A stretch of 64,000 bases of DNA from DATMER01 sp963741305 (GCA_963741305.1 CAVUHL010000003.1:5332001-5396000), one strand, 5' to 3'; counted from the stretch's first letter, positions 51,973-60,746 are shown. A program made the numbers and translations. The notes: generated by a model from the letters alone, not told the origin.

Positions 51973-53600
51973 AACGCGCGCAACGCTCCGAGCTCTTCGG
52001 GCAGGCGATGACCTGGCTCTGTGGCGGCGCCCTCGCCTTCAACCTCCTGCTGGTGATCGGCATCATGGGCCTGCTGGCCTGGCACGGCCTCAGCTACTTC
52101 TGGCAGAAGGAGCTCGTCCAGCTCACCCTGAAGGATGGCACCAGCCTCCTCGGCGAAGTCTGGGAAGTGGAGCAGGTGGCTGAGGCGCCGGGTGAGCCCG
52201 CGATCGACCGCTTCCGCATCAAGATCGCGAACCGCGACGTGGGTGGGCTCGACTTCGCCTGGATCAAGGCAGTCGACGTGGCCTCCCGTGCCCTGCCCAA
52301 TGGAGCGGTACTTTTGGAACGCCTGGAGTGGGGCAACTTCCATGGCTTCATGGAAGAGCTGCGCGACGGCGACAAGGTCCTCGCGCGCGGCCCGGAGGCG
52401 GTTTGGAAAGCGTTCCATGAGCTGCACGAGAAAAAAGCCGGGCAACGCGAGCAGGTCGAAGAGCTGGAAAAGGGAGAGATCGGCGACGTCAACTACGCGA
52501 TCGAGAAGCTCCGGCTCGACCGCCGTGCCCTCGACTTCGCAGATCTGCCGCCGGCCGAGAAGCAGCGCCGGGCCGCCGGGCTCGACCGCGAGCTCGCCAA
52601 CCGCGAAGCCGAGTACCAGCAGCTCGCCGACCACCTGTTCAAGCTGCGCGAGGAGCTCGACAAAGGCACGCTCGTCATGAGGTCCGTGGACGGCCAGACC
52701 AAGGAGATGCCGGTCGCCATGGTGGTCCGGGCGATCCGCCCGAACGGCATGAACGCCCTTGAAAAAACCGGGCTCTACCTCTCCAGGGGCTGGGAATTCA
52801 TCACGGCTGATCCGCGGGAATCCAACACTGAAGGCGGCATCTTCCCGGCGATCTTCGGCACGGTCATGATGGTCTTCATCATGTCCTTCGCCGTGGCGCC
52901 GCTCGGCGTGCTCGCCGCGCTCTACCTGCGCGAGTACGCCAAGCAGGGCTTGCTGGTGCGGATGGTGCGGATCGCGGTCAACAACCTGGCCGGCGTCCCC
53001 TCCATCGTGTTCGGGATGTTCGGCCTCGGCTTTTTTGTTTACCTGGTCGGCGGCTCACTGGACCGTGTATTCCACCCCGAATCGCTGCCCACGCCGACCT
53101 TCGGCACGGGCGGCATCCTCTGGGCGAGCCTGACGCTTGCTCTTTTAACCGTGCCGGTGGTGATCGTGGCCGCCGAAGAGGGCCTCGCGGCGGTGCCACG
53201 CATCGTGCGCGAAGGATCGCTCGCCCTCGGCGCCACCAAGTTCGAAACCATCTGGCGCGTAGTGATCCCGGCCGCGGCCCCGGGCATCCTCACCGGGATG
53301 ATCCTGGCGATGGCGCGCGCCGCCGGCGAGGTCGCCCCTTTGATGATCGTGGGCATGGTGAAGCTGGCGCCGTCGCTGCCCATCGACGGCCGGCCGCCGT
53401 TCGTCCACCTCGAGAGGAAGTTCATGCACCTGGGCTTTCACATCTTCGACGTCGGTTTCCAGAGCCCCAACGTCGAAGCCACGACGCCGCTGGTGTTCGC
53501 CACCGCGCTGCTCCTGATCGTTGTGGTGACCGTGATGAACATCGTCGCAATCATGCTGCGCAATCACCTGCGGCGCAAATATGCTGGGAGCGCGGTTTGA
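51969..53600 (+). CDS. pstA: Phosphate ABC transporter permease PstA with extra coiled-coil domain
   Basis: A 543-residue permease. After the first helix (about 15-40) comes a periplasmic region of about 220 residues with strongly helical, charged sequence (EKKAGQREQVEELEKGEIGD, ELANREAEYQQLADHLFKLREEL). The permease part begins about residue 290 (GGIFPAIFGTVMMVFIMSFAVAPLGVLAALYLREYA) and has the EAA loop IVREGSLALGATKFETIWRVVIPAAAPGILTG. ATG overlaps the pstC stop. The long periplasmic parts of PstC and PstA probably contact each other. Confidence 0.93.
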   Translation: MKRAQRSELFGQAMTWLCGGALAFNLLLVIGIMGLLAWHGLSYFWQKELVQLTLKDGTSLLGEVWEVEQVAEAPGEPAIDRFRIKIANRDVGGLDFAWIKAVDVASRALPNGAVLLERLEWGNFHGFMEELRDGDKVLARGPEAVWKAFHELHEKKAGQREQVEELEKGEIGDVNYAIEKLRLDRRALDFADLPPAEKQRRAAGLDRELANREAEYQQLADHLFKLREELDKGTLVMRSVDGQTKEMPVAMVVRAIRPNGMNALEKTGLYLSRGWEFITADPRESNTEGGIFPAIFGTVMMVFIMSFAVAPLGVLAALYLREYAKQGLLVRMVRIAVNNLAGVPSIVFGMFGLGFFVYLVGGSLDRVFHPESLPTPTFGTGGILWASLTLALLTVPVVIVAAEEGLAAVPRIVREGSLALGATKFETIWRVVIPAAAPGILTGMILAMARAAGEVAPLMIVGMVKLAPSLPIDGRPPFVHLERKFMHLGFHIFDVGFQSPNVEATTPLVFATALLLIVVVTVMNIVAIMLRNHLRRKYAGSAV

Positions 53601-53620
53601 TCGATACTTTGGAGACCCGG

Positions 53621-54415
53621 ATGACTCAGACGACCGACCCGGCGCTCGACCCCGGGATCAAGAACCCGATCCTCGACGTCGAGTCGCTTTCGCTCTGGTA
53701 CGGCGAGAAGCAGGCGCTGCGCGAGATCTCGCTCAAGGTCCCGGAGAAGAAGATCACGGCCTTCATCGGCCCCTCAGGCTGCGGCAAGTCGACCCTGCTG
53801 CGCTGCATCAACCGCCTGAACGATCTGATCGACAACGTCCGGATCGAGGGAGACATCAAGTTCCAGGGCGGCAGCATCTTCGACCCGCGGCTGGAGATCA
53901 ATGCGCTGCGCAAGCGGATTGGGATGGTCTTCCAGAAGTCGAACCCGTTCCCGAAATCGATCTACGAAAACGTGGCGTACGGGCCGCGCCTCCAGGGGAT
54001 CAACCGCAAGCGCGACCTCGACGGGATCGTGGAGAAAAGCCTGCGCGGTGCCGCGCTCTGGGATGAGGTCAAGGACCGCCTGGAAGACAGCGCCCTCGGC
54101 ATGTCCGGCGGCCAGCAGCAGCGCCTGTGCATCGCCCGCGCGATCGCGGTGGAGCCCGAGGTGATCCTGCTCGACGAGCCCTGCTCCGCCCTCGACCCCA
54201 TCGCCACGGCGCGCATCGAGGAGCTGATGCAGGACCTGAAAACCCAGTACACACAGGTCATCGTCACCCACAACATGCAGCAGGCCTCCCGCGTGTCCGA
54301 CTACACGGCCTTCCTCTACCTGGGAGAGCTGATCGAGTACGGCGCCACCGAGAAGATCTTCATCAACCCGATGAAAAAGCAGACCGAGGACTACATCACG
54401 GGGCGGTTCGGGTAA
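53621..54415 (+). CDS. pstB: Phosphate ABC transporter ATP-binding protein PstB
   Basis: A 264-residue ABC ATPase. Walker A is GPSGCGKST, the signature ALGMSGGQQQRLCIARAIA, Walker B VILLDEPCSALDP and the H-loop VIVTHNMQQA. I prefer the ATG at 53621, with GGAG six bases upstream; a TTG at 53597 overlapping the pstA stop would add eight residues. Last gene of the pst operon. No pho-type terminator is visible behind it. Confidence 0.94.
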   Translation: MTQTTDPALDPGIKNPILDVESLSLWYGEKQALREISLKVPEKKITAFIGPSGCGKSTLLRCINRLNDLIDNVRIEGDIKFQGGSIFDPRLEINALRKRIGMVFQKSNPFPKSIYENVAYGPRLQGINRKRDLDGIVEKSLRGAALWDEVKDRLEDSALGMSGGQQQRLCIARAIAVEPEVILLDEPCSALDPIATARIEELMQDLKTQYTQVIVTHNMQQASRVSDYTAFLYLGELIEYGATEKIFINPMKKQTEDYITGRFG

Positions 54416-54479
54416 CCGGATCGAAACCCTCGCCGATCCGGGAGAAATCGCCGCCCTTCAGCACCGGCGGAGGAGCCGC

Positions 54480-54485
54480 TATCCT
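54480..54485 (+). promoter_or_regulatory. -10 box of the FAD oxidoreductase gene (leaderless)
   Basis: TATCCT six bases before the ATG at 54492, without Shine-Dalgarno. Confidence 0.45.
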
Positions 54486-54491
54486 GAGGGC

Positions 54492-55388
54492 ATGACAAAC
54501 GCAGAAACGTACGACGTCGTCATCGTGGGAGGCGGTCCTGCCGGACTGTCTGCCGCTCTCAATCTCGGCCGCGCGCGCAAGCGGGTGCTGCTCTGCGATG
54601 CCGGACCCCGGCGCAATGCCGCCGCCGAGCAGATCCATGGCTTCGTGACTCGGGACGGCACCCCGCCGCAGGAATTCCGGCGTATCGGCCGCCAGCAGCT
54701 CGAACCGTACACAAACGTCGAGGCCCGCGACATCGGAGTCGAAGAGATCCGCGGCGAGCGGGGAGCGTTCACGGTGCGCCTGGCCACCGGCGGCGTGGAG
54801 GCCCGCCGCATCCTCCTCTGCACGGGAATGGTCGACGAGCTGCCGGACATCGAAGGATTTCGAGCGTTGTGGGGCAGATCGATCTTCCAGTGCCCGTACT
54901 GCCATGCCTGGGAGGTGCAGGATCGCCGTTTCGGGTTTCTGTCGCCCAGCGTGGAATCGCTCGATTTCGCCCTGTTCCTGCGCGGATGGACCGGCGATGT
55001 CACCGTTCTGACGGATGGCAGGTACGCCGTTCCCCCGGAGATGCGGGAGCGCCTCGTCGGTGGGGGCGTCCGCGTCGAGGAGCGCAGTATCGCGCGGCTC
55101 TCTGCGAAAGATGACCATCTCGATCTCGTCGAATTTACGGACGGCGATCCGCTGCCTCTCGACGTGCTCTTCGCACGCCCTCCTCAGCGGCAGGTCGCGG
55201 CCGTGCAATCGCTCGGGCTGGATCTCGACTCAGAGGGCTACGTGAAAGTGGACGAGCGCCGCCAGACCTCGATTCCGGGGATCTTCGCGGGAGGAGATCT
55301 GATCACCTCCGCGCAGAGCGCGGTGCTCGCGGCAGCCTCCGGAGTTCAGGCGGCGGCAATGATCAATCATGAGCTCACGCTACCGTAA
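54492..55388 (+). CDS. Thioredoxin-reductase-like FAD oxidoreductase
   Basis: A 298-residue two-domain flavoprotein. FAD motif VVIVGGGPAGLSAALNLGRA at the N-terminus, the redox pair CPYC (FQCPYCHAWE), and the FAD-closing motif SIPGIFAGGDLI near the C-terminus. The middle domain lacks a clear GxGxxA NAD(P)H motif (it reads GFLSPSVESLDFALFL), so it may use another donor or oxygen, as in dithiol oxidases. No thioredoxin gene is adjacent. Confidence 0.88.
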   Translation: MTNAETYDVVIVGGGPAGLSAALNLGRARKRVLLCDAGPRRNAAAEQIHGFVTRDGTPPQEFRRIGRQQLEPYTNVEARDIGVEEIRGERGAFTVRLATGGVEARRILLCTGMVDELPDIEGFRALWGRSIFQCPYCHAWEVQDRRFGFLSPSVESLDFALFLRGWTGDVTVLTDGRYAVPPEMRERLVGGGVRVEERSIARLSAKDDHLDLVEFTDGDPLPLDVLFARPPQRQVAAVQSLGLDLDSEGYVKVDERRQTSIPGIFAGGDLITSAQSAVLAAASGVQAAAMINHELTLP

Positions 55389-55473
55389 GTGCGCCTTCGC
55401 CGTGCGCCCGCTGGAACATAACATCCCGGACTGGTTCGCAGGCGCACGAGCTCCATGAGCGGCGGGACCCCGC

Positions 55474-55788
55474 GGGTCCCGGCACCTCGTCTTCACGTGC
55501 CGCTCGAGCTCCAGACGCTTCCGCCCGGCCTCGAGCGCCTTTCACTCGACCGTCTGAGCCTTTCGCCCGGCCTGCTGAGCGTTTCGCTCGACTCTCCGCC
55601 GCTTCCGACCGGGCTCCAGCCGCTTCGGCACGGCCCCGGACGCTCCCTCCCAACCCTGGCCGGATGCCGCCGGACCTTCCTCGTCGGCTGCACAGGCTCG
55701 GCCACAACGCTACGGACCTCGCGCGGAAGCGTCCCGGCCGTGGATGGCAGCGTCTCGGCCTCGCGCATTTGCCGCACACGGTAGAGCC
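55474..55788. repeat. Array E: degenerate 21-bp tandem repeats
   Basis: The clearest units start at 55516, 55537, 55558, 55579, 55600 and 55621, each exactly 21 bp and close to GCSTTTCGCYCGRCCTGCWGA. More diverged units continue in register on both sides, to about 55474 and 55788 (for example AGCGTCCCGGCCGTGGATGGC). The 543-bp gap 55389-55932 contains this array and, at its end, the promoter of the DUF1801 gene; no other gene is seen. Confidence 0.8.
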
Positions 55789-55918
55789 GCTAGTGCAATC
55801 CCATCTTCTTCTGCTGCCGACCCTTGCGGGGAGTCCTCCCACGGACGGGAGCTGCGGCACCAGCCGCATCGTGTACCAGTATCTGCGGCGTGAGGAAGAG
55901 GTGACGGTGAGCATGCTG

Positions 55919-55924
55919 TAAGAT
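55919..55924 (+). promoter_or_regulatory. -10 box of the DUF1801 gene (leaderless)
   Basis: TAAGAT eight bases before the ATG; no Shine-Dalgarno. Confidence 0.5.
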
Positions 55925-55932
55925 CGGCACGA

Positions 55933-56298
55933 ATGCCAAACAGGTCGGCTGCCAGGTCCATCGACGAGTACATAGCAGAATTCCCTCCTGAGACCCGGAA
56001 GGTGCTGGAAGAGCTGCGAGCCCTTATCAAGGCAACAGCGCCCGGCGCGACGGAGAAGATCAGCTACGCGATTCCCACGTTCCACCTGAAGGGAAACCTG
56101 GTTCACTTCGCCGGCTACGAGAATCACATCGGTTTCTATCCGGGAGCGAGCGGGATACTGGCGTTCAAGGAAGACCTCAAGCCCTACAAAAGCGCGAAGG
56201 GCTCGGTGCAGTTCCCCCTTGGCCAGCCACTGCCCACGGACCTGATCCGCCGGATGGTCGAATTCAGAGTCGGAGAGAACACCGGCAAAGGAAGGTAA
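55933..56298 (+). CDS. DUF1801 (YdhG/YobT-like) family protein
   Basis: A 121-residue protein of the YdhG-like fold. IDEYIAEFPPETRKVLEELRALIKATAPGATEKISYAIPTFHLKGNLVHFAGYENHIGFYPG and the closing SVQFPLGQPLPTDLIRRMVEFR match the family well. B. subtilis YdhG (Fra) has been proposed as an iron chaperone; other members are uncharacterised. Single gene with its own leaderless promoter. Confidence 0.9.
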   Translation: MPNRSAARSIDEYIAEFPPETRKVLEELRALIKATAPGATEKISYAIPTFHLKGNLVHFAGYENHIGFYPGASGILAFKEDLKPYKSAKGSVQFPLGQPLPTDLIRRMVEFRVGENTGKGR

Positions 56299-56301
56299 TA
56301 T
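56296..56301 (+). promoter_or_regulatory. -10 box of the GT39-like gene
   Basis: TAATAT at the very end of the DUF1801 gene, ten bases before the next ATG; no Shine-Dalgarno. Confidence 0.45.
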
Positions 56302-56311
56302 CGGGCCGCAA

Positions 56312-57811
56312 ATGCGGCTCCAGCGCGCGGAGTGGGCGACCGCCCTCCTGATTACCCTGTTCGCCGTGGGTCTCCACGGGCTGCGGCTGGTCCATGCCGG
56401 GCCGCTGTGGCGCGACGAGGCCGCAGCGTTCCATCTGGCGGCCTCGCCCACCCTGGCCGAGGTCGTCGCCAAGCACGAGTCCTTTCCGCCGCCGTTCTTC
56501 TTCCTCGTCCGCGTCTGGACGGCGGCGCTCGGCGGCTCCGATGCCTCCTTGCGCTTCTTCGGTCTGCTGGCGGGCCTCGGGCTCCTCGCCCTGTTCTGGT
56601 GGACCGCCCGGAAGGCTGCCGGGACGGTGCCGCTCCTGGCCCTCGCCCTGGTAGCGGTCAATCCCTCGGTCCTGATCTTCGGGGACTCCCTGCGCGGCTA
56701 CGGTCTGGGAACCGTGGCGATCGTCGCGGCTTTCGGCGCATTCGCCCGGCTGGCGGTTCGACCTGACCGCCGTGCGATCGCGGCGGCGGCGGTGACCGCC
56801 CTGCTGAGCGTCCAGCTCCTCTTTTTCAACGCCGCCCTGCTGCTCGCCCTGGGCCTGGCGGCGATCGGGGTCGGGATCGTCCGGCGGCGTCCGCGCGTGA
56901 TCGGGGCCGTGGTGGCGATCGGCGCGGCAGCGGCGCTGTCGCTCCTGCTCTGGATCGAGCCGGTGCTTGCCACCCGGTCCTGGAGCGGATTGCTGCAGGT
57001 TCCGTTGGGGCCGCGGGAGATCTTTGGCGAGTTGGCCCGGACGGCGAGCGCGCCGATTGAGACCTTGCGGTGGGTCTGGCTGCTGCTCGCCATCCTGGCC
57101 TTTATCCCCCTGCGGAGGATTGAGGATGCCGGGGAAGAAGACGCGCGCCTGTTTGCCCTGCTCTCCCTGCCGGGCCTTCTGCTGGGGCAGTGGGCATTCA
57201 TGGAAGCCCTCGGGTATCCGCCCCGGCCCTGGTACTACCTGTCCGTGCTGGCCGTGGCCGCGGTCGCTCTCGACGTGAGGCTCGCTGGATCGCAAGTCGG
57301 ACGGGTTTCACGCCTGGGGGCGGCCGCGCTGGCGGTGCTCGCTCTGGCCCTGCCCGCTACGGTCCTCGCCCGGATGCGGATGACCAACGTGGACCTCGTG
57401 GAGGCGCGGATCGCCGCGGAAGCCGCTCCTGGTGACCTGGTGGTCGTGGCGCCCTGGTACATGGGCATCAGCTATCTGCGGTACTCCCGCGGCTCGACGC
57501 CCTGGATGACCCTGCCGGACCTGCCGGACCACCGCATCCATCGCTTCGACCTGTTGAAGGTCCGCCTGGCGGAGCCCGATCCGATCGCCGGCGTGCTCGG
57601 CGCGGTCGAGCGGACTCTGCGCTCCGGTCACCGGGTCTGGGTGGCCGGCAGCATCGGGATGGACCGGCAGGACTGGGAGCAACGGTTCGGAGCCTTCCTA
57701 CGCGGCCATTCCACGCAAGGAGGGAGGGTGCCGGTCCCCTGGGACGGGCCGGTGAACGGCTACGAGCGTCTGGACCTTCTCGTGTTCAGCGGCTGGCGGA
57801 CAGCCGGTTGA
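56312..57811 (+). CDS. GT39/ArnT-like membrane glycosyltransferase
   Basis: A 499-residue polytopic membrane protein with about ten helices. The first periplasmic loop has the acidic motif PLWRDEAAAFHLA, as in GT-C enzymes that take sugars from polyprenyl phosphates, and the C-terminal 150 residues form a soluble domain (PGDLVVVAPWYMGISYLRYSRGS). It probably glycosylates a periplasmic protein or lipid; donor and acceptor are unknown. Confidence 0.8.
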   Translation: MRLQRAEWATALLITLFAVGLHGLRLVHAGPLWRDEAAAFHLAASPTLAEVVAKHESFPPPFFFLVRVWTAALGGSDASLRFFGLLAGLGLLALFWWTARKAAGTVPLLALALVAVNPSVLIFGDSLRGYGLGTVAIVAAFGAFARLAVRPDRRAIAAAAVTALLSVQLLFFNAALLLALGLAAIGVGIVRRRPRVIGAVVAIGAAAALSLLLWIEPVLATRSWSGLLQVPLGPREIFGELARTASAPIETLRWVWLLLAILAFIPLRRIEDAGEEDARLFALLSLPGLLLGQWAFMEALGYPPRPWYYLSVLAVAAVALDVRLAGSQVGRVSRLGAAALAVLALALPATVLARMRMTNVDLVEARIAAEAAPGDLVVVAPWYMGISYLRYSRGSTPWMTLPDLPDHRIHRFDLLKVRLAEPDPIAGVLGAVERTLRSGHRVWVAGSIGMDRQDWEQRFGAFLRGHSTQGGRVPVPWDGPVNGYERLDLLVFSGWRTAG

Positions 57812-57853
57812 GCTGACTGTATTTCAACATCTCTGGCGAGTCGGCGAGTGTCA

Positions 57854-57859
57854 TAGAAT
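57854..57859 (+). promoter_or_regulatory. -10 box of the 57867 gene (leaderless)
   Basis: TAGAAT seven bases before the ATG; no Shine-Dalgarno. Confidence 0.55.
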
Positions 57860-57866
57860 CCCGTCG

Positions 57867-58577
57867 ATGCAAGCGTCCTACTCGACGTCAGAGATCCTCG
57901 CCCAACTGGATGAGTGCGCGGAGGCGTTCACGTTTCCGACCCTGGACAACGCCTACGTGTATCCGGCGGACACCCGGATGACCCTCTTCCGGGACGCCAA
58001 GCGCTGGGCGATCGTGATCGAGGTGCTGGGGTTCAACTCGCACATGGGTGGGACGGGCGGGATCGACGACGCCCTCTACTGCTTCGGGAACTGCCTGCGG
58101 CGGCCACCGGGGATCAGTCCCGACGACACCTTGCGGCCGGTGAGCGACGGCGATTCCGGCCCCTTGTTTGACGACGATGGGATAACCCTCCACCGAGGCG
58201 CGACCGACCTCCGCATCCGCGGCTGCCGGGTACCCCTGCCGAGAGGCCCGGAGCACTATCTGGAGCGGCAGATCGTGTTGGAGATACCGCCCGAAATCCA
58301 GGGTTTCGAGCTGCTCCGCGGCCTTCTGCCGGAGCACCGCAATCTCCTCCTCGCCACGGACGACGAGATCCGCGCCCGCGTCCCCACCGACCTGCCGCAG
58401 ATCCTCCGGCTGGAAGAATGGAGCCATCCCGATATTTCCGAAGGGGACATGCCGGCCGAAAGCCCGACCTTTCAGGCTCTCGCCAAGGTGTTGGAAACCG
58501 GAGACGTGACCCTCTACCGCCCCCGCCGCAAAGCCAACACTCATTGGAGCAGTTGGCCGGAGGGGGGGGTCCTCTAG
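57867..58577 (+). CDS. Uncharacterised conserved protein (DUF7003-like)
   Basis: A 236-residue soluble protein. ILAQLDECAEAFTFPTLDNAYVYPADTRMTLFRDAKRWAIVIEVLGFN and DALYCFGNCL resemble a widespread uncharacterised family that I believe is DUF7003. The domain may be a late acquisition of SMI1/KNR4-like immunity folds, but I cannot show this. Convergent with the ParE-like toxin gene three bases downstream. Confidence 0.75.
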   Translation: MQASYSTSEILAQLDECAEAFTFPTLDNAYVYPADTRMTLFRDAKRWAIVIEVLGFNSHMGGTGGIDDALYCFGNCLRRPPGISPDDTLRPVSDGDSGPLFDDDGITLHRGATDLRIRGCRVPLPRGPEHYLERQIVLEIPPEIQGFELLRGLLPEHRNLLLATDDEIRARVPTDLPQILRLEEWSHPDISEGDMPAESPTFQALAKVLETGDVTLYRPRRKANTHWSSWPEGGVL

Positions 58578-58580
58578 AGT

Positions 58581-58877
58581 TCAGATCCGGCGTTTCCAGA
58601 TATCCGGATTGCGGCGCCGGTGAAGGACGGCCATCACGACGACGCCAGACTCCTCGATCGAGAAGTAGATCCCATAAGGGAAACGGCCAAGGGCACAACG
58701 CCGGACATCTTCTTCGACGAGGGGAAACCGAGTTGGAGAGGCAGCGATGCGATCGAGAAATTCCCCGAGCTCCCCAAGGAAGCGTTCCCCGAGCTCGGGC
58801 CGCTCTCGATCATACCGGCGTGCGGCTTCCGAGATGTCAGCCCTCGCCTCCACCCGGAAGAAAAGGCGGCGATTCAC
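58581..58877 (-). CDS. RelE/ParE family toxin
   Basis: A 98-residue ParE/RelE-fold toxin: FFRVEARADISEAARRYDRERPELGERFLGELGEFLDRIAASPTRFPLVEEDVRRCALGRFPYGIYFSIEESGVVVMAVLHRRRNPDIW. The RRCALGRFPYGIYF and VLHRRRNP blocks are diagnostic. Whether it hits gyrase or the ribosome is not clear. The GTG overlaps the stop of the antitoxin gene (GTGA). Confidence 0.88.
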   Translation of the reverse strand: MNRRLFFRVEARADISEAARRYDRERPELGERFLGELGEFLDRIAASPTRFPLVEEDVRRCALGRFPYGIYFSIEESGVVVMAVLHRRRNPDIWKRRI

Positions 58878-59053
58878 CGGGAGGGCTTGTGCTCGCGAAG
58901 CTCTCGGAGCAGCTCATCCCGGACCTCTTCCCAGGGGAGAACCGCTTCTGGATGGGCGCGATGTTGGGCAAGGCGTTCGCGAACGATCTCGAGGTGCCAG
59001 TCAGGGACGGGCTCATCCTCGAGAGGGGCTTCGATTGTGTCCCGCCGAGCCAT
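58874..59053 (-). CDS. Antitoxin of the ParE-like toxin (addiction module component)
   Basis: A 59-residue acidic protein, MARRDTIEAPLEDEPVPDWH at the start, then a helix ERLAQHRAHPEAVLPWEEVRDEL and the end LREHKPSR. The HPEAVLPWEEV pattern is typical of small 'addiction module component' antitoxins. It overlaps the toxin gene by four bases. A perfect TATAAT six bases before its ATG gives it its own leaderless promoter behind cstA. Confidence 0.82.
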   Translation of the reverse strand: MARRDTIEAPLEDEPVPDWHLEIVRERLAQHRAHPEAVLPWEEVRDELLRELREHKPSR

Positions 59054-59059
59054 GACTTG

Positions 59060-59065
59060 ATTATA
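59060..59065 (-). promoter_or_regulatory. -10 box of the ParE-like TA operon
   Basis: TATAAT on the minus strand, formed by the last codons and the TAA stop of cstA, six bases before the antitoxin ATG. Confidence 0.65.
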
Positions 59066-60746
59066 GCGCTCCCGCCGGCACCGCGTCGCCCCGCCGTTCC
59101 CCCCGCAGCTTCACCAGCGCCGAGACAGCCAGATAGAGCGCCAGCAGGATCAGCAGCAGAGCGGCCACGCCGTTGAGCAGCTCGACGTCGAAGCCTTTCG
59201 TGGCGGCCAGGTTCGACCATGTCAGCTTGCCCAGGGCCCAGAGGGTGATCGTCAATACAAAGATCATCGGGAGCAGGGTGAAGGCGATCCGCTTCCTGGC
59301 CTGATGGAGCCAGACCGTCACCGCCAGCAACGTCAACGCCGCCAGCAGCTGGTTCGAGGCCCCGAAGAGCGTCCAGAACTTCTGCCACATCCCCTCTCCC
59401 GAGAAGGTCAGGAGCAGCATCGGAGCCGCCACCGTCGCCACGGTCCCCAGGACCGCGCCGGCCTTGCCCTTCATCCCCAGGAGCTCCTGGAGAAGGTACC
59501 GCCCCAGCCGCGTCGAAACGTCCAGCGTGTCGAAGACGAACGTCGAGAAGGCCATGGCTCCGAAGGTGATCGCGAAGGGGAGGTTCTCCCTGCCGATCAG
59601 GAGAGCCAGGAAGTTGCCGATGCCGTTGCCGTAGACCGTGCCGGGCCCGAGCCCCTTGGCCTCTTCCGGCAGCAGGATCATGATCGTGACGAGCGCGATC
59701 AGCGCCACGAAGCCCTCGGCAAGCATCGCCCCGTAGCCGACAGGCTGCAGGTGCGACTCCCGGTCAACCTGCTTCGAGGTCGTGCCCGAGCAGACCAACC
59801 CGTGGAAGCCCGAGCAGGCCCCGCAGGCGATGGTGACGAAGAGGAAGGGGAAGAGCGTCCCGGTCATGCCGCCGATGTCCCAGCCCTTGAACGCCGGCTG
59901 CCTGACCTCGTAGCCGCCGAAGAAGATGCCGATCAGCCCCAGGGCCAGCGCCGTGTACAGGATGAACCCGCCGAGGTACCCGCGCGGCTGGAGCAGCAGC
60001 CAGATCGGCAGCAGCGACGCCACCGCGCAGTAGACCAGGATCGCGGTCGACCACGAGCCCACGCCGAGTTGGAACATGCCGGACAGGTGGGTCCCTGCCC
60101 AGGCCGCGGCGAAGCTCGCCGGCACGAAGACCGCCGTCACCAGCCAGAGCGGCGGGTTCCAGAGCTTCTGGACGACCCCGAGCACCAGCGATAGGAGAAG
60201 GTAGAGGACGCTGGCGGCGGCCACCGCGCCGCCCGGATGGAAGTCGAAGGTCCCGGCGGCCAGCTCTTCCGTGCCCACCACGAAGGTGCGGGCCGTGATG
60301 TCCGTGAAGGCGACGATCACGTAGACCAGGGCGATCCAGATGAAAGCCATCATGGCCAGTCCAGCCCTGCGGCCCAGGTGCTCGCCCGTGATCTCCGCGA
60401 TCGAGGTGGCGCCATGGCGCACCGATGCGGTCAGGCTGGAGAAGTCGTGGACCGCGCCGATCAGCACCACCCCGAGCCCGATCCAGAGCAGGCAGGGCAG
60501 CCAGCCGAAGGTCTGGCAGGCGATGATCGGCCCGGCGATGGGACCCGCCGCCGCGATGGCGGAAAAATGCTGGGCGAAGAGGTAGAACGGACGCGTCGGC
60601 ACGAAGTCGACCCCGTCGTTCATCTGGTGCGCCGGGGTCACCCGGCTGTCGTCGATGACGAACTGGCGCGCCACCCAGCCGCCGTACAGGCGGTAGGCGG
60701 CGACCAGGAGCACCAGGAAGACGAGGGCGAGCAGCGCCAGGTTCAC
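59061..60746 (-). CDS. cstA: Carbon starvation protein CstA family transporter
   Basis: A 561-residue membrane protein with about 15 helices. CstA motifs: NDGVDFVPTRPFYLFAQHFSAIAAAGPIAGPIIA, GAVHDFSSLTASVRHGATSIAEI, and CSGFHGLVCSGTTSKQVDRE. Members import pyruvate or peptides during carbon starvation. Shorter than E. coli CstA (701) but typical for the short CstA type. The start overlaps the stop of the amino-acid permease (ATGA), so the two importers form an operon. Confidence 0.93.
   Translation of the reverse strand: MNLALLALVFLVLLVAAYRLYGGWVARQFVIDDSRVTPAHQMNDGVDFVPTRPFYLFAQHFSAIAAAGPIAGPIIACQTFGWLPCLLWIGLGVVLIGAVHDFSSLTASVRHGATSIAEITGEHLGRRAGLAMMAFIWIALVYVIVAFTDITARTFVVGTEELAAGTFDFHPGGAVAAASVLYLLLSLVLGVVQKLWNPPLWLVTAVFVPASFAAAWAGTHLSGMFQLGVGSWSTAILVYCAVASLLPIWLLLQPRGYLGGFILYTALALGLIGIFFGGYEVRQPAFKGWDIGGMTGTLFPFLFVTIACGACSGFHGLVCSGTTSKQVDRESHLQPVGYGAMLAEGFVALIALVTIMILLPEEAKGLGPGTVYGNGIGNFLALLIGRENLPFAITFGAMAFSTFVFDTLDVSTRLGRYLLQELLGMKGKAGAVLGTVATVAAPMLLLTFSGEGMWQKFWTLFGASNQLLAALTLLAVTVWLHQARKRIAFTLLPMIFVLTITLWALGKLTWSNLAATKGFDVELLNGVAALLLILLALYLAVSALVKLRGERRGDAVPAGAL

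Noticed and set aside
55375..56661. A 428-codon minus-strand frame over array E, the DUF1801 gene and the GT39-like gene
   Set aside because: It is antisense to two supported genes and its middle is the 21-bp repeat; composition is Arg/Gly/Ser-rich.
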